Shown here piece by piece: positions 51,379-61,142 of a stretch of DNA of 64,000 bases. Position numbers and translations under genes: made by a program. Position 1 is the first letter of the stretch; each line of letters starts with the position of its first letter. Under the pieces are notes generated by a model. It did no database searches, was not told the DNA's origin, and worked only from the letters and a program-made list of their open reading frames with translations. The stretch is from NCBI RefSeq assembly GCF_900111145.1, contig NZ_FOIR01000004.1, positions 1-64,000 of the forward strand. The letters are read 5' to 3'. This DNA is from Roseivirga pacifica. GTDB lineage: Bacteria; Bacteroidota; Bacteroidia; Cytophagales; Cyclobacteriaceae.

Positions 51379-51984
51379 CTAATAGTGAACTTCTAAGACT
51401 TCGGCTTTGGAATTAAATAATATATATATTTTGATTGAATTATCTCTATTGTCATCAATGTTCAGCTGAACGAGGTTCTTATCCTGAAAATTAAGACTTC
51501 TACCAATTCGCAATAAAAAAAAGTCTCTCTCAAGGATGCTATCTAGTTGTTGAGGATCGCTAGAGTCTACACCAGCAACATTCAATTTTGACAACATCTT
51601 AGTTGAAACTTGTTTTTTGGAGTTACTCAAAAAATAATCCAAAAACCCTTTCTCCATCTGGTATTCATCAGACTCTTCATTTCCGTCAAAATATAGGTTT
51701 AATGAGCTTTTATTAAACCTTGGTAAACTAAATTCTGAAATGCGTAAATCGGCATAAATTGAAACTCCTTTAAATAGCCCGTTTTCATAAAATTCAGGAG
51801 ACAAGTTTGATGGTGGTAACAAGAATATTTTGGAATCATCTCTTTCAAGCGGAATCACAAATTCTTTGATTTTACTTCCATAAATATTTTCACAAAAGTA
51901 GGTATAGGCTAATTGCTCAAAATTTTGACTATACCCTTTAACCACGCCAATGAAGCAATAAAAAAACACTATTGAATATCTCAT
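51379..51984 (-). CDS. Secreted protein of unknown function
   Basis: A 201-residue protein with a signal peptide (MRYSIVFFYCFIGVVKGYSQ). No recognised domain. The mature part is mixed, with DSDKIFLLPP-like and SSDPQQLDSILERDFFLL stretches, and ends in strands (NSIKIYILFNSKAEVLEVHY). No cysteine pattern or active-site motif was noticed. It is about 100 bases after the HNH gene on the same strand, with its own possible terminator. It is A/T-richer than its neighbours, so it may be less conserved or recently acquired (inference). Confidence 0.6.
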   Translation of the reverse strand: MRYSIVFFYCFIGVVKGYSQNFEQLAYTYFCENIYGSKIKEFVIPLERDDSKIFLLPPSNLSPEFYENGLFKGVSIYADLRISEFSLPRFNKSSLNLYFDGNEESDEYQMEKGFLDYFLSNSKKQVSTKMLSKLNVAGVDSSDPQQLDSILERDFFLLRIGRSLNFQDKNLVQLNIDDNRDNSIKIYILFNSKAEVLEVHY

Positions 51985-52083
51985 AACATCATTTTAAAAT
52001 AGCTCTTAAAGATTTGGTGTAATCCAAAAAAACTTCTGCCTGCTGTCAGACAGACTAAGACTAAAATAGTACTTTACTGCACC

Positions 52084-52581
52084 CTAATTCACCCCCAAAT
52101 ACTTCAGCCAATCTTTAGAAGTAAAACCACTAAAGTTGCGCACGAACATTACATAGGTTGGTCTAAAAGGCTTTTGTGCTAAAGGCATTTTTGCTTCTTC
52201 TGGGGTTTTATCTCCTTTTATTGAGTTACATTTTTTGCAGGCTGTGGCCAGGTTCGTCCAAGTGCTTTGGCCTCCACGCGATTTCGGTAAAACATGGTCT
52301 AAGGTTAGATCTTTACCATTACCACAATACAGGCACTGGTTTGAGTCACGCTTAAACACGTTTTGCCTTGACAGCAACACACTTTTATAAGGAATGCTAA
52401 TGTATTGCTGCAGGCGAATTACAGAGGGCATGGGATAGGCGGTATTGATACTGCGGATCTTGTTTTCGGGATCGTCATGTACAAGCTCTGCTTTTTGGAG
52501 ATAGAGCAGTAAGAAGGCGCGTTCTGCAGAGCAAACTGAGATAGGGCTGTAATCCTGATTCAGTACGAGAACGCGTTTCAT
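52084..52581 (-). CDS. HNH endonuclease-family protein
   Basis: A 165-residue protein. An N-terminal stretch VLVLNQDYSPISVCSAERAFLLL is followed by the HNH module at about 83-125: Cys-x2-Cys (CLYCG), the catalytic His in LTLDHVLPKSRGG, Asn in WTNLATAC, and a second Cys-x2-Cys (CKKCN). This widespread family is probably a nuclease whose natural substrate is unknown. It shares one base with the NlpC/P60 gene stop, so it is the last gene of the tsaD operon. Confidence 0.88.
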   Translation of the reverse strand: MKRVLVLNQDYSPISVCSAERAFLLLYLQKAELVHDDPENKIRSINTAYPMPSVIRLQQYISIPYKSVLLSRQNVFKRDSNQCLYCGNGKDLTLDHVLPKSRGGQSTWTNLATACKKCNSIKGDKTPEEAKMPLAQKPFRPTYVMFVRNFSGFTSKDWLKYLGVN

Positions 52582-53372
52582 TATTCCTTCAAATATCTTT
52601 TTAACTTAAAATAAGTGTGTGTATACACTTTTTGTTCATCATTAAAGATACCCTTTGTATCCAATCTGTCAATACGCACATAGCCCGAGGCATGAATTAT
52701 TTCACCGGGTGCCACAACCATTCCCACATGGTTCATTTTACCTTCCGCATTGGTGAAGAATGCCAAGTCACCAGCTTTGGCCTCATCAAAAGACACTTCT
52801 TTACCTTCCAAAATCTGCTGAGAAGAATCGCGTGGCAAATCGAAGCCTGCCACCTTGTAAACTAGCTGTGTTAGCCCAGAACAATCAATGCCTAGCGGAG
52901 ACTTGCCGCCCCACAGATACGGACTAAACTGTAACTTTTTGGCAAACTCCACCAAAGCTTCAGCATCTAGTTTTTGAAAAAGGCTTTTTGATTCACCATT
53001 AAAGGCCAGGCTTTCCTCATCGCGAAAAAGCGGATTGTTAAGCAATGGCAGCACCGCACCAAAAGTGATGTTCAATCTTTTTTTCTGAAAGAACACAGGA
53101 GAAAAAAGGTCGGTGCAAATTCGGTACTCCGTATTGCTTATTTGGTCAAAGTATTCGCGCGATATGTCGTAGTGCTGCTTCTTGTCAATCCAGCCCAAGT
53201 AGTTATCAGCCGCATTCTGAATACGAACCCATTTCTTGTTATCGGATATTTCGAGCACACGATAATGCTCACCAAAGAGTAATTGGGTAATCATCTCGGC
53301 AGCATCGGCAGGTTCAGACCTAACCGGAATTAGCGGTAGCCGAATAACTCCATACCCAATTGTTTCTATCAA
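52581..53372 (-). CDS. NlpC/P60 cell-wall peptidase with SH3 domain
   Basis: A 263-residue C40 peptidase. The N-terminal half (about 1-110) contains SH3b-like modules; the catalytic domain follows. The Cys is in GIDCSGLTQLVYKVAGFDLPR, the His in MNHVGMVVAPG, and the second polar His in EIIHASGYVRID. Such enzymes cut peptide stems of peptidoglycan. There is no signal peptide at the N-terminus, so the compartment is unclear. TTG is the likely start; it overlaps the smpB stop by 4 bases (TTGA). Confidence 0.87.
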   Translation of the reverse strand: MIETIGYGVIRLPLIPVRSEPADAAEMITQLLFGEHYRVLEISDNKKWVRIQNAADNYLGWIDKKQHYDISREYFDQISNTEYRICTDLFSPVFFQKKRLNITFGAVLPLLNNPLFRDEESLAFNGESKSLFQKLDAEALVEFAKKLQFSPYLWGGKSPLGIDCSGLTQLVYKVAGFDLPRDSSQQILEGKEVSFDEAKAGDLAFFTNAEGKMNHVGMVVAPGEIIHASGYVRIDRLDTKGIFNDEQKVYTHTYFKLKRYLKE

Positions 53373-53836
53373 AACCTGATCCTTTCTAAGTCTCGTTTTA
53401 CATCCTTTTCTTTGATGCTATCGCGCTTGTCGTGCAGTTTTTTACCGCGCGCCAGCACAATGGCCAGTTTGGCAAAGCCCCTATCGTTAATAAAGAGCTT
53501 AGTAGGTATTATAGAAAGTCCTTTTTCCTTCGACTTATCTTCCAAACGCGAAAGCTCTCTTTTATTCAACAACAACTTTCTTTCCCTATCAATTTCGTGG
53601 TTATAGTGGGTGCCCTGCACGTATGGCGAAATGTGCATTTGCTTCACAAAAAGTTCACCATTTTTAAAGTAGCAGTAAGCATCCTGCAAGTTCACCTTCC
53701 CTTCACGAATCGACTTTATTTCAGTACCCATCAACTGCATGCCCGCCACGTAGTCATCAATAAACTCAAACTCGTAGCTCGCCTTTCTATTTTTAATACT
53801 GATATTCTTAGAAAATCTTTCCTTCTGCTTTGCCAT
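53369..53836 (-). CDS. smpB: SsrA-binding protein
   Basis: SmpB binds tmRNA and is required for trans-translation, which rescues stalled ribosomes. It shows the OB-fold core from KNISIKNRKASYEF, GTEIKSIREGKVNLQDAYCYF at about 37-57, HISPYVQGTHYNHEIDRERKLLLN at about 70-93, and the C-terminal ARGKKLHDKRDSIKEKD tail that folds in the ribosome. Its 155 residues are typical. It abuts the thioesterase gene and overlaps the NlpC/P60 gene. Confidence 0.97.
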   Translation of the reverse strand: MAKQKERFSKNISIKNRKASYEFEFIDDYVAGMQLMGTEIKSIREGKVNLQDAYCYFKNGELFVKQMHISPYVQGTHYNHEIDRERKLLLNKRELSRLEDKSKEKGLSIIPTKLFINDRGFAKLAIVLARGKKLHDKRDSIKEKDVKRDLERIRF

Positions 53837-54232
53837 CTATCTGCCTAAACTACTGAATATTCGATTTAATTTTTCCTTCTTCAGAATTTTTTGCCCTGTT
53901 TTTCCCTCAGCAATAATTCTATCCCCCACTTTAACCAAAATATCGCAAATCAGTTCATTTCGGTCAAAGCTGTTTACTGTTGCACTAATTTCGAGTTGAT
54001 CGCCCACCAAGGCCGGGCTTCTATGCTCTATTTGTAGCATGGTGCCTATCCCCTCCTCATCGGCTTCGGTCATCTCTAGCACAAAAAGCCTGCTAGCCCA
54101 TTCCATTTCTTTGGCTAGAAAAAAGGTGCTGCAAACTGGGTGCACCATTCCTGCATCGAAGGTTGCCGTATGCGTCTGCTCTACAGTGCATTTATGCACT
54201 TTTACATCGCCTGGGTTGAATACTTTTTTCAC
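53837..54232 (-). CDS. Hotdog-fold thioesterase (FlK-like)
   Basis: A 131-residue hotdog protein similar to the fluoroacetyl-CoA thioesterase group. The features are HPVCSTFFLAKEMEWASRLF near residue 32-51, with the likely Thr and Glu catalytic pair, and MLQIEHRSPALVGDQLEI near 64-81, with the conserved His. It hydrolyses an acyl-CoA or similar thioester; the substrate is not known. GTG is the start, in a GTGA overlap with the tsaD stop. No ATG lies nearby in frame. Confidence 0.83.
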   Translation of the reverse strand: MKKVFNPGDVKVHKCTVEQTHTATFDAGMVHPVCSTFFLAKEMEWASRLFVLEMTEADEEGIGTMLQIEHRSPALVGDQLEISATVNSFDRNELICDILVKVGDRIIAEGKTGQKILKKEKLNRIFSSLGR

Positions 54233-55251
54233 TTAATACCAATTTTCATTCTCGGCAATGCGCTCACTTCTTGCCCCACAAACTCATTCGCCAGAAACTT
54301 GTAGTGCGCGGCCATGGCAATCATTCCAGCATTATCAGTACAATATTCAAAAGCGGGAATAAAAGTTTGCCAGCCTTCCTTCGCAGCCATTTCGGTCAGG
54401 GCATTGCGCAAACCAGAATTGGCCGAAACACCACCCGCCAAAGCAACCTCCTTGACTTTGTGTTTGCGTGCAGCCTTTCTGAATTTCTGCAGCAACATAT
54501 TAATTAACGCATGCTGAATACTGGCCGTAATATCGTTTAAGTTCTTCTCTACAAAATCTGGATCCTTCTTCACCTCATCTCTCAAAAAGTAGAGAATGGC
54601 CGTTTTTATTCCGCTAAAGCTATAATCGAAGCCTGGCATTTCTGTTTCAGGGAAATTAAATCGGGTAGGGTTACCATCCTTGGCCAGTTTATCAATTTTT
54701 GGCCCACCCGGGTAGCCTAGCCCCAATATTTTAGCGGACTTATCGAAAGCCTCTCCCACCGCATCGTCCCTTGTTTCGCCAATCACCTGCATTTTCAAAT
54801 GATCTTCCACCAAAACAATTTGTGTATGGCCTCCACTTACGGTTAGGCACAGAAAAGGAAAGCTAGGTTTAGGATCTTCAATAAAGTGCGCCATAATGTG
54901 CGCCTCCATGTGGTTTACCTCAATCAGTGGAATACCCAATGCTAATGCCATAGATTTGGCAAAAGAGGCACCAACCAACAGAGCACCAAGCAAACCTGGG
55001 CCACGGGTAAAGGCTATAGCCGAAAGGTCTTCTTTTTTTATCCCGGCATTCTTCATAGCCAAGTCTACCACCGGCACAATATTTTGCTGATGCGCACGAC
55101 TAGCCAATTCGGGTACCACACCGCCATAAATTTCGTGCACCGATTGCGTAGCTATATAATTATTAAGTACTTTGCCGTTAGCTATAATAGCTGCGGAAGT
55201 CTCATCACAAGAAGATTCAATGGCTAATATTACGATATCCGAGGTGGGCAT
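54229..55251 (-). CDS. tsaD: tRNA N6-adenosine threonylcarbamoyltransferase
   Basis: TsaD transfers threonylcarbamoyl to A37 of ANN-decoding tRNAs, with TsaB and TsaE. Its 340 residues begin ILAIESSCDETSAAII. The metal-binding His-x3-His is in VNHMEAH (about 107-113), PFLCLTVSGGHTQIV follows at about 128, and the nucleotide-binding AGGVSANSGLR lies near residue 270. It is first in a coupled operon with the thioesterase, smpB, NlpC/P60 and HNH genes. It is divergent from tamB, with 5 bases between start codons. Confidence 0.97.
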   Translation of the reverse strand: MPTSDIVILAIESSCDETSAAIIANGKVLNNYIATQSVHEIYGGVVPELASRAHQQNIVPVVDLAMKNAGIKKEDLSAIAFTRGPGLLGALLVGASFAKSMALALGIPLIEVNHMEAHIMAHFIEDPKPSFPFLCLTVSGGHTQIVLVEDHLKMQVIGETRDDAVGEAFDKSAKILGLGYPGGPKIDKLAKDGNPTRFNFPETEMPGFDYSFSGIKTAILYFLRDEVKKDPDFVEKNLNDITASIQHALINMLLQKFRKAARKHKVKEVALAGGVSANSGLRNALTEMAAKEGWQTFIPAFEYCTDNAGMIAMAAHYKFLANEFVGQEVSALPRMKIGIK

Positions 55252-55256
55252 ATACG

Positions 55257-58200
55257 GTGAAGATTAAAAAGTCGCAAGTTATTAAAAAACGGATTGTCAA
55301 ATCAATACTCTGGTTGGTATTGACTCCCTTTATTCTTTTAGGCCTAGCGGTAGGCCTTATTCACTTACCCCCTATCCAAAACTATATTACGGATAAAGCC
55401 ACCAATTATTTAACTGAGGGCACCGGCTACAATACCGAAATAGACTACATCAATATTCGTTGGTTCAATTCCATTACCGTTGAAGGCGCACGCATTTTCG
55501 ACCAGAACGACATTACCATGATTGGTATTGAGGAAGTGGCCGTAACCTTCGATTTACGCACTATCCTTGGTAAAAAGGACATTAAAACCAAAGAAGCATG
55601 GGTAAGAAATGCTGATGTTAACCTGCGTAACAACGGAGATAATGGCCTAAACATTGACGATTGGGCAAGAAAAATCACTTCGCTTACTGCTTCGGGTGAT
55701 ACTACGGCCAATACCGCTGCATTTGTAATAGATAAGATAACTCTGCTCGAATCGAGCTTTAGTATTGCAGACACTCGGAAGGACTCTGTAAAAACGGGGT
55801 TTAACTACAACCAATTCCAACTGCTTGACATTAATGCTGACCTACTAAACCTCAAAAGTGTTCAGGACACTTTCGAGATTGATGTAGTTTCTCTTTCTAC
55901 CCGCGATAGTGTTACGGGCCTGCAAATAGATAAAATGGAGACCTTTTTCAGAAACAGCAGTAAGGGGCTCACCTTTATGGATCTGGATTTGCAAATGGGC
56001 AAGACTCGCATTAGAGACCATATAGAGTTTCGGCACGACAAGCCATCCTACATGGGCAGCTTTGTAGATAGCGTTGATGTAAAGGCCGATTTTAATGAAA
56101 CAGTGATTCACACAGATGAACTGAGCTACTTTGTCCCAGAATTCAAAAAGTACAATCAGGCGGTTGGCATCAATGGACTTTTCGAAGGGAAAGTGAACGG
56201 CTTTATGTCAGACAAATTCGAGATATCGCTTGGCAAAAACACTAAACTACGGGGGGCAATGGACATTGAAGGCCTACCAAATGTTGATGCCACCTTCTTC
56301 GACCTAAACTTTGAAAACTCGGAGCTCAAAGCCACCGACATCCAAAACCTGATAGGCACCCGAAGCTTCCAGATCTCAGATAAGTTTGGACAAGTTTACT
56401 TCAATGGCCAATTCGATGGCCTTGTAAATGACTTTGTAGCAGATGGTGACTTTCGCACGTCTATAGGCAACATTAGCTCCAACGTGCAGATTAGAGAAAC
56501 GGAAGACATTCCGGAATACAGAGGAGAACTCTCCATGCAAAACTTTGATCTCGGTTTCTTTATTGAAGAACCAATGTTTCAGAAAGTGGACCTAAACGGA
56601 AGCATTAGTGGAGAGGGTGTAACATTGGAAGAAACCCGATTCAATCTAGTCGCCAATATTCCAAAAATCGGAATCAATGGTTATCAATACATCAATATCG
56701 ATACGGATGGAGCATTTGCACAATCCTTCTTCTCTGGGGAAATAAGCGTTTCAGACCCCAATTTTGACCTTTTTGCTAACGGATCGATTGACCTGCGCGA
56801 TACTAGCAAGATGATCAACATTACTGGAACCTTGGCAAAAGCAAACTTGGACAGCATAAAACTAGCCAAGCGCCCAATGCAGCTTTCAACCGATTTTAAT
56901 GTAGACATTGAAGGGCTTAAAATTGAAAACCTGATTGGTGAAGCCTTTCTATCCAATACCCTTTTTAAATACGAAGGAAGAGATCTAACCATGGACTCAC
57001 TTCGGTTTATCTCGCAAAAGACAGACGACAATCGTTTTGTAGAACTAAAATCAGACCCGATTGACTTAACCTTGGACGGCAAGTTTCAGTATGGTTCGCT
57101 CATAAAAGAGTGGCAAAACATAGGGCAGCAATACGAGCTACTGCTCTCGAGCCAGCTAGATGCATCTAATCTATTTAGTAAAGGCGAGGGCCGGCCAACC
57201 GAGCAATTCGACCTAAGCTACCAACTAGACTTAAAGAACATTAGCCCAATCATCCACCTTTTCGATTCCACCATTTTTGTGGCCGAAAACAGTAGCATAA
57301 ACGGGAAGTTTAGCCGATCCAACACCGAGGATTTCACTATCAATGCTCAATCAGAGGAAATAAAAGTTAAAAACGTGAGGCTTTTAGGCAATGAAATAGA
57401 TATTGACGCCAAGGCCATGAGAAATAATGAGAAGGTATTTATGCTCGGCTACCTATTCTCTGAGAAACAATATTATGGCGATAAAACAGAAACTGAGAAC
57501 CTAACAGTTGAGGCGGTTTGGGATGGCACCCATATTGACTTTAGACAAAACATTAACCAAGAAAGCAGTGGCAACTATGCCGAAATTGGAGCCGACATCG
57601 ACTTTTTTACAGGCAGAACCGAACTTCGGTTTGAGGATTCCAACATAATGGCGCTGCAAGAAGAGTGGCGGGTATTGGAAGACAACATGATTGTTTTTGG
57701 CAAGGATGGAATTGAGATAGAAAACTTCAAGCTATTCAACCTTGATCAGTCTTTGAGTCTCGAAGGGCAAATAGCAGTTGTAAAAGATAGCAGCAAGGCA
57801 CTTAACATCAACTTTAAAGATGTGGAAGTTGCCAACATCAACCCGCTTACCACCAAAGAGTATTCTGGAACGCTAAACGGAAACCTTACGGCTCAAAACA
57901 TCCTCTTCAACCCTGTTTTTTATGGTGACCTCACCATGACTGAACTTAGGGTTAACAACTTTTTAGTAGGCGATTTGGCCGGGAAACTTAACTGGAACGA
58001 CCAAGAAAACAAGTTCGGAGTAAACTTTGAAATAGACCGACTAGACAGAAAAATAATCAGCCTAGATGGAGATTTTTACCCGCTGGAGCAAGAGCAACTC
58101 GACCTTAACCTGAGGCTAGACGAAGCAAACCTACGCATTGCCGAACCTTATGTTGACGAGTACTTTTCTGAGCTAGGTGGTTTTATAAATGGGCAGTATA

Positions 58201-59807
58201 AAATTACTGGCCGCATAGACGAACCCCTTATTGAAGGTGAAGGACAGATTAATGAGGGAAAAATCAAGATCAACTACCTCAACACCAAGTACGATTTTAT
58301 GGGAGGTGTAAAGTTCACCCAAGACAGGATTGAGCTAAACAATCTAGACTTTACTGACATCAATAATCAGAAAGCGTACTTCAGTGGAGTAATAAGCCAC
58401 AACAGGTATAAGGACATCCGCATGGACCTTAGAGGTAACTTGCAACAGTTTAGAGTATTGAACACAGATGAAACTACTGGGGAAGATTACTACGGCACCG
58501 GAGTTGCCACAGGAAGTGTAGAACTAGTGGGCGAGGCTTCGAGCCTAAACATAAACGCCAACATTCGTACTGAGGCGGGTAGTAGAATTCATATTCCAAT
58601 TAAAGATTCGGACACAGCAGCCGAAAATCCAGAATACATCACCTTTATTAATAGAACAGATACGGCCGAAGTGGTAAACCAAACGGAGTATGTAGGTGAG
58701 ATCGTAGAAAAAATCAAAATTGAAGGTCTAAAACTCGATCTGGATATTGAAGTAACGCCAGATGCTTATGCAGAGATCATTATCGACCCTAGAACTGGCG
58801 ATATTATTAGAGGGCGCGGCAATGGCCAATTGAGACTTCAAATTGATCAGCAAGGTAACTTCCAAATGACGGGCGACCTAGCCATTCAAGATGGTGCCTA
58901 CAACTTCTCTCTTTACAACATCATTACTAAAGAGTTCATCATAGAACAACCATCAAACATCACCTGGTTTGGCGACCCTTATACGGCTGTTATGAGCATA
59001 AGAGGCTCATATACTGACAATGTTTCGATTACTCCAATACTGCAAACTTCTAACAACAGCCAAGTAGAAGATGGTGGCTCTGGTAGCTCAAACTCTGGCC
59101 GAAGATTCCCCGTGAAAGTGCTGCTAAACCTAGAGGGGCCTCTGCTCTCCCCTCAAATCAGTTTCGACATTGACTTTAGCGAGATCAATACACAGGACAC
59201 GGAATCTTTAACCGCCATTACGGCCTTCGAAAACCGACTACAAAGTGATGAGCAAGAGCTTAACCGACAGGTATTGAGTTTGATTATTTTAGGAAGGTTT
59301 ATGGATCAAGGCTCCATCAACCTTGTTGGCGGCACCACCTCGCAGAGTGTGAGCCAGCTGCTTTCCAACCAACTGAGCCAGTTTGTTGCTCAACTCGATG
59401 AAAACCTTGAAGTCGACTTCGACCTGAGTGGCCTTTCGGAAGAAACCCTCAACACCATGAGGCTAAGACTTTCTTACACCTTCCTGAACGGTAGGCTACG
59501 GATTACCCGAGAAGGAGCCTTAACCAACCTAGTTAATGTAGAAAGCGCCATAGGTGACTGGACTGCTGAGTATTTACTTACGGAAGATGGAAAGTACCGT
59601 GTAAAAATATATACGCGTAACAGCTATAACTTTGCCTCAACCGCAATATCTACCGATTCAGACTTTACCACTGGCGCCAGTGTTACTCAAACCACCAGCT
59701 TCAATACACTTAAGGAGCTATTTAGTGGAATTGAGAAGCGAAAAAAGCAGGAAAACGAAGAGGAACCGGAAAAGAACTTAAATAATCAAAAACCAAATTT
59801 GCGTTAG
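55257..59807 (+). CDS. tamB: TamB-family translocation and assembly module protein
   Basis: A 1516-residue envelope protein. It has one N-terminal transmembrane anchor (about 15-37, WLVLTPFILLGLAVGLIHL). A very long region of repeating beta-strands follows, and the conserved C-terminal TamB (DUF490) domain begins near residue 1150, with LSLIILGRFMDQGS near residue 1340. TamB-like proteins bridge the inner and outer membranes; together with an Omp85 partner they help assemble outer-membrane proteins or carry lipids. The partner here is most likely the TamL-like lipoprotein at 15584. GTG start. It lies 5 bases from the divergent tsaD start, so its promoter must be inside tsaD. Confidence 0.92.
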   Translation: MKIKKSQVIKKRIVKSILWLVLTPFILLGLAVGLIHLPPIQNYITDKATNYLTEGTGYNTEIDYINIRWFNSITVEGARIFDQNDITMIGIEEVAVTFDLRTILGKKDIKTKEAWVRNADVNLRNNGDNGLNIDDWARKITSLTASGDTTANTAAFVIDKITLLESSFSIADTRKDSVKTGFNYNQFQLLDINADLLNLKSVQDTFEIDVVSLSTRDSVTGLQIDKMETFFRNSSKGLTFMDLDLQMGKTRIRDHIEFRHDKPSYMGSFVDSVDVKADFNETVIHTDELSYFVPEFKKYNQAVGINGLFEGKVNGFMSDKFEISLGKNTKLRGAMDIEGLPNVDATFFDLNFENSELKATDIQNLIGTRSFQISDKFGQVYFNGQFDGLVNDFVADGDFRTSIGNISSNVQIRETEDIPEYRGELSMQNFDLGFFIEEPMFQKVDLNGSISGEGVTLEETRFNLVANIPKIGINGYQYINIDTDGAFAQSFFSGEISVSDPNFDLFANGSIDLRDTSKMINITGTLAKANLDSIKLAKRPMQLSTDFNVDIEGLKIENLIGEAFLSNTLFKYEGRDLTMDSLRFISQKTDDNRFVELKSDPIDLTLDGKFQYGSLIKEWQNIGQQYELLLSSQLDASNLFSKGEGRPTEQFDLSYQLDLKNISPIIHLFDSTIFVAENSSINGKFSRSNTEDFTINAQSEEIKVKNVRLLGNEIDIDAKAMRNNEKVFMLGYLFSEKQYYGDKTETENLTVEAVWDGTHIDFRQNINQESSGNYAEIGADIDFFTGRTELRFEDSNIMALQEEWRVLEDNMIVFGKDGIEIENFKLFNLDQSLSLEGQIAVVKDSSKALNINFKDVEVANINPLTTKEYSGTLNGNLTAQNILFNPVFYGDLTMTELRVNNFLVGDLAGKLNWNDQENKFGVNFEIDRLDRKIISLDGDFYPLEQEQLDLNLRLDEANLRIAEPYVDEYFSELGGFINGQYKITGRIDEPLIEGEGQINEGKIKINYLNTKYDFMGGVKFTQDRIELNNLDFTDINNQKAYFSGVISHNRYKDIRMDLRGNLQQFRVLNTDETTGEDYYGTGVATGSVELVGEASSLNINANIRTEAGSRIHIPIKDSDTAAENPEYITFINRTDTAEVVNQTEYVGEIVEKIKIEGLKLDLDIEVTPDAYAEIIIDPRTGDIIRGRGNGQLRLQIDQQGNFQMTGDLAIQDGAYNFSLYNIITKEFIIEQPSNITWFGDPYTAVMSIRGSYTDNVSITPILQTSNNSQVEDGGSGSSNSGRRFPVKVLLNLEGPLLSPQISFDIDFSEINTQDTESLTAITAFENRLQSDEQELNRQVLSLIILGRFMDQGSINLVGGTTSQSVSQLLSNQLSQFVAQLDENLEVDFDLSGLSEETLNTMRLRLSYTFLNGRLRITREGALTNLVNVESAIGDWTAEYLLTEDGKYRVKIYTRNSYNFASTAISTDSDFTTGASVTQTTSFNTLKELFSGIEKRKKQENEEEPEKNLNNQKPNLR

Positions 59808-59834
59808 AAGGTTAATAGTCAGAATTAGCCTTTT

Positions 59835-61136
59835 ATGCAGCAGATTAATATTTTTTGGTTCAGAAGAGACCTTCGCCTTCACGACAATACAGGTTTGTAT
59901 TACGCTTTAAAAAGTGACAAACCCGTACTTCCCATCTTTATTTTCGATACGCAAATCCTAGATCAGCTAGAGTCAAAAGCAGATGCCCGCGTAAACTTTA
60001 TCCATAATCAGATTAAGCAGCTAAAAGCACAACTGGAAGAGCACGGATCCAGCATAAAAATATACAATACCACTCCTCTTGAGGCTTTCAAGTCACTCAC
60101 AGAAACTTATGACATTTCCGAAGTTTACACCAACAGAGACTACGAACCACAAGCCATTGCCCGAGACCAAGAGGTTGAGGTTCTTCTAAAGAACAACGGC
60201 ATTGGTTTTTACACCTTTAAGGATCAAGTAATCTTTGAAAAGGAAGAAATAACTACAGCCACAGGCAGTCCTTACAAAGTATTTACTCCCTATAGCCGCA
60301 GTTGGCGCGAGAAGTATAAAGCAGGCGATTATTCTCCACTACCAGACCTGACTAACCATAAGAACTGGCATAAATCAAAACCACTCGACCTCCCTAGCTT
60401 GGATGATTTAGGCTTTGAAGAAAGTACCATCAGTATCCCTAATAGCTCCATTAATAAAGACCAGCTTAAGCAATACGATGAAAAAAGGGACTATCCAGCC
60501 ATTAATGGCACTTCTCGTTTAGGCATACACCTTCGGTTTGGTACGGTGGGCATTCGCGAAGTAGTACAAAAAGCAACGAATATTAATGACACATGGCTAA
60601 ACGAACTGATATGGAGAGAATTCTACATGCAGGTTTTGGCTAACTTCCCCCATGTTGTTAATCAGGCTTTTAAAAAGGAATACGATGCTATTCCATGGTT
60701 AAACAATGAGGCCGATTTTCAGAAGTGGTGCGATGGCAAAACGGGGTACCCAATTGTAGATGCAGGCATGCGCGAACTTAACAACAATGGTTATATGCAC
60801 AACAGGGTAAGAATGGTGGTTGCGAGTTTTCTAACCAAACACCTTCTTATAGATTGGCGCTGGGGCGAAGCCTACTTTGCACAAAAATTACTCGACTTTG
60901 AGCTAGCTTCGAACAACGGAGGCTGGCAATGGGCCGCTGGCACAGGCACCGATGCCCAGCCCTATTTCAGAGTTTTCAACCCGCAATCACAAACAGAAAA
61001 ATTCGATCCTGAATTGAAATACATAAAGAAATGGGTGAAAGAGTATGGTTCTAAAGACTACCCATCGCCCATGGTAGAACATAAATTTGCCCGACAGCGC
61101 GCAATTGACACTTATAAGAAAGCTTTAGGCAAGTAG
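59835..61136 (+). CDS. phrB: Deoxyribodipyrimidine photolyase/cryptochrome family protein
   Basis: A 433-residue FAD protein. The N-terminal alpha/beta antenna domain starts INIFWFRRDLRLHDN. The C-terminal FAD-binding domain has WLNELIWREFYMQVLANFP near residue 255, DAGMRELNNNGYMHNRVRM near residue 310, and NNGGWQWAAGTGTDAQPYFRVFNP near residue 360. These are the family's most conserved blocks. It probably repairs cyclobutane pyrimidine dimers with light energy (class I). Its length is slightly below the usual 470. It lies 27 bases after tamB on the same strand. Confidence 0.93.
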   Translation: MQQINIFWFRRDLRLHDNTGLYYALKSDKPVLPIFIFDTQILDQLESKADARVNFIHNQIKQLKAQLEEHGSSIKIYNTTPLEAFKSLTETYDISEVYTNRDYEPQAIARDQEVEVLLKNNGIGFYTFKDQVIFEKEEITTATGSPYKVFTPYSRSWREKYKAGDYSPLPDLTNHKNWHKSKPLDLPSLDDLGFEESTISIPNSSINKDQLKQYDEKRDYPAINGTSRLGIHLRFGTVGIREVVQKATNINDTWLNELIWREFYMQVLANFPHVVNQAFKKEYDAIPWLNNEADFQKWCDGKTGYPIVDAGMRELNNNGYMHNRVRMVVASFLTKHLLIDWRWGEAYFAQKLLDFELASNNGGWQWAAGTGTDAQPYFRVFNPQSQTEKFDPELKYIKKWVKEYGSKDYPSPMVEHKFARQRAIDTYKKALGK

Positions 61137-61142
61137 ATTCAC

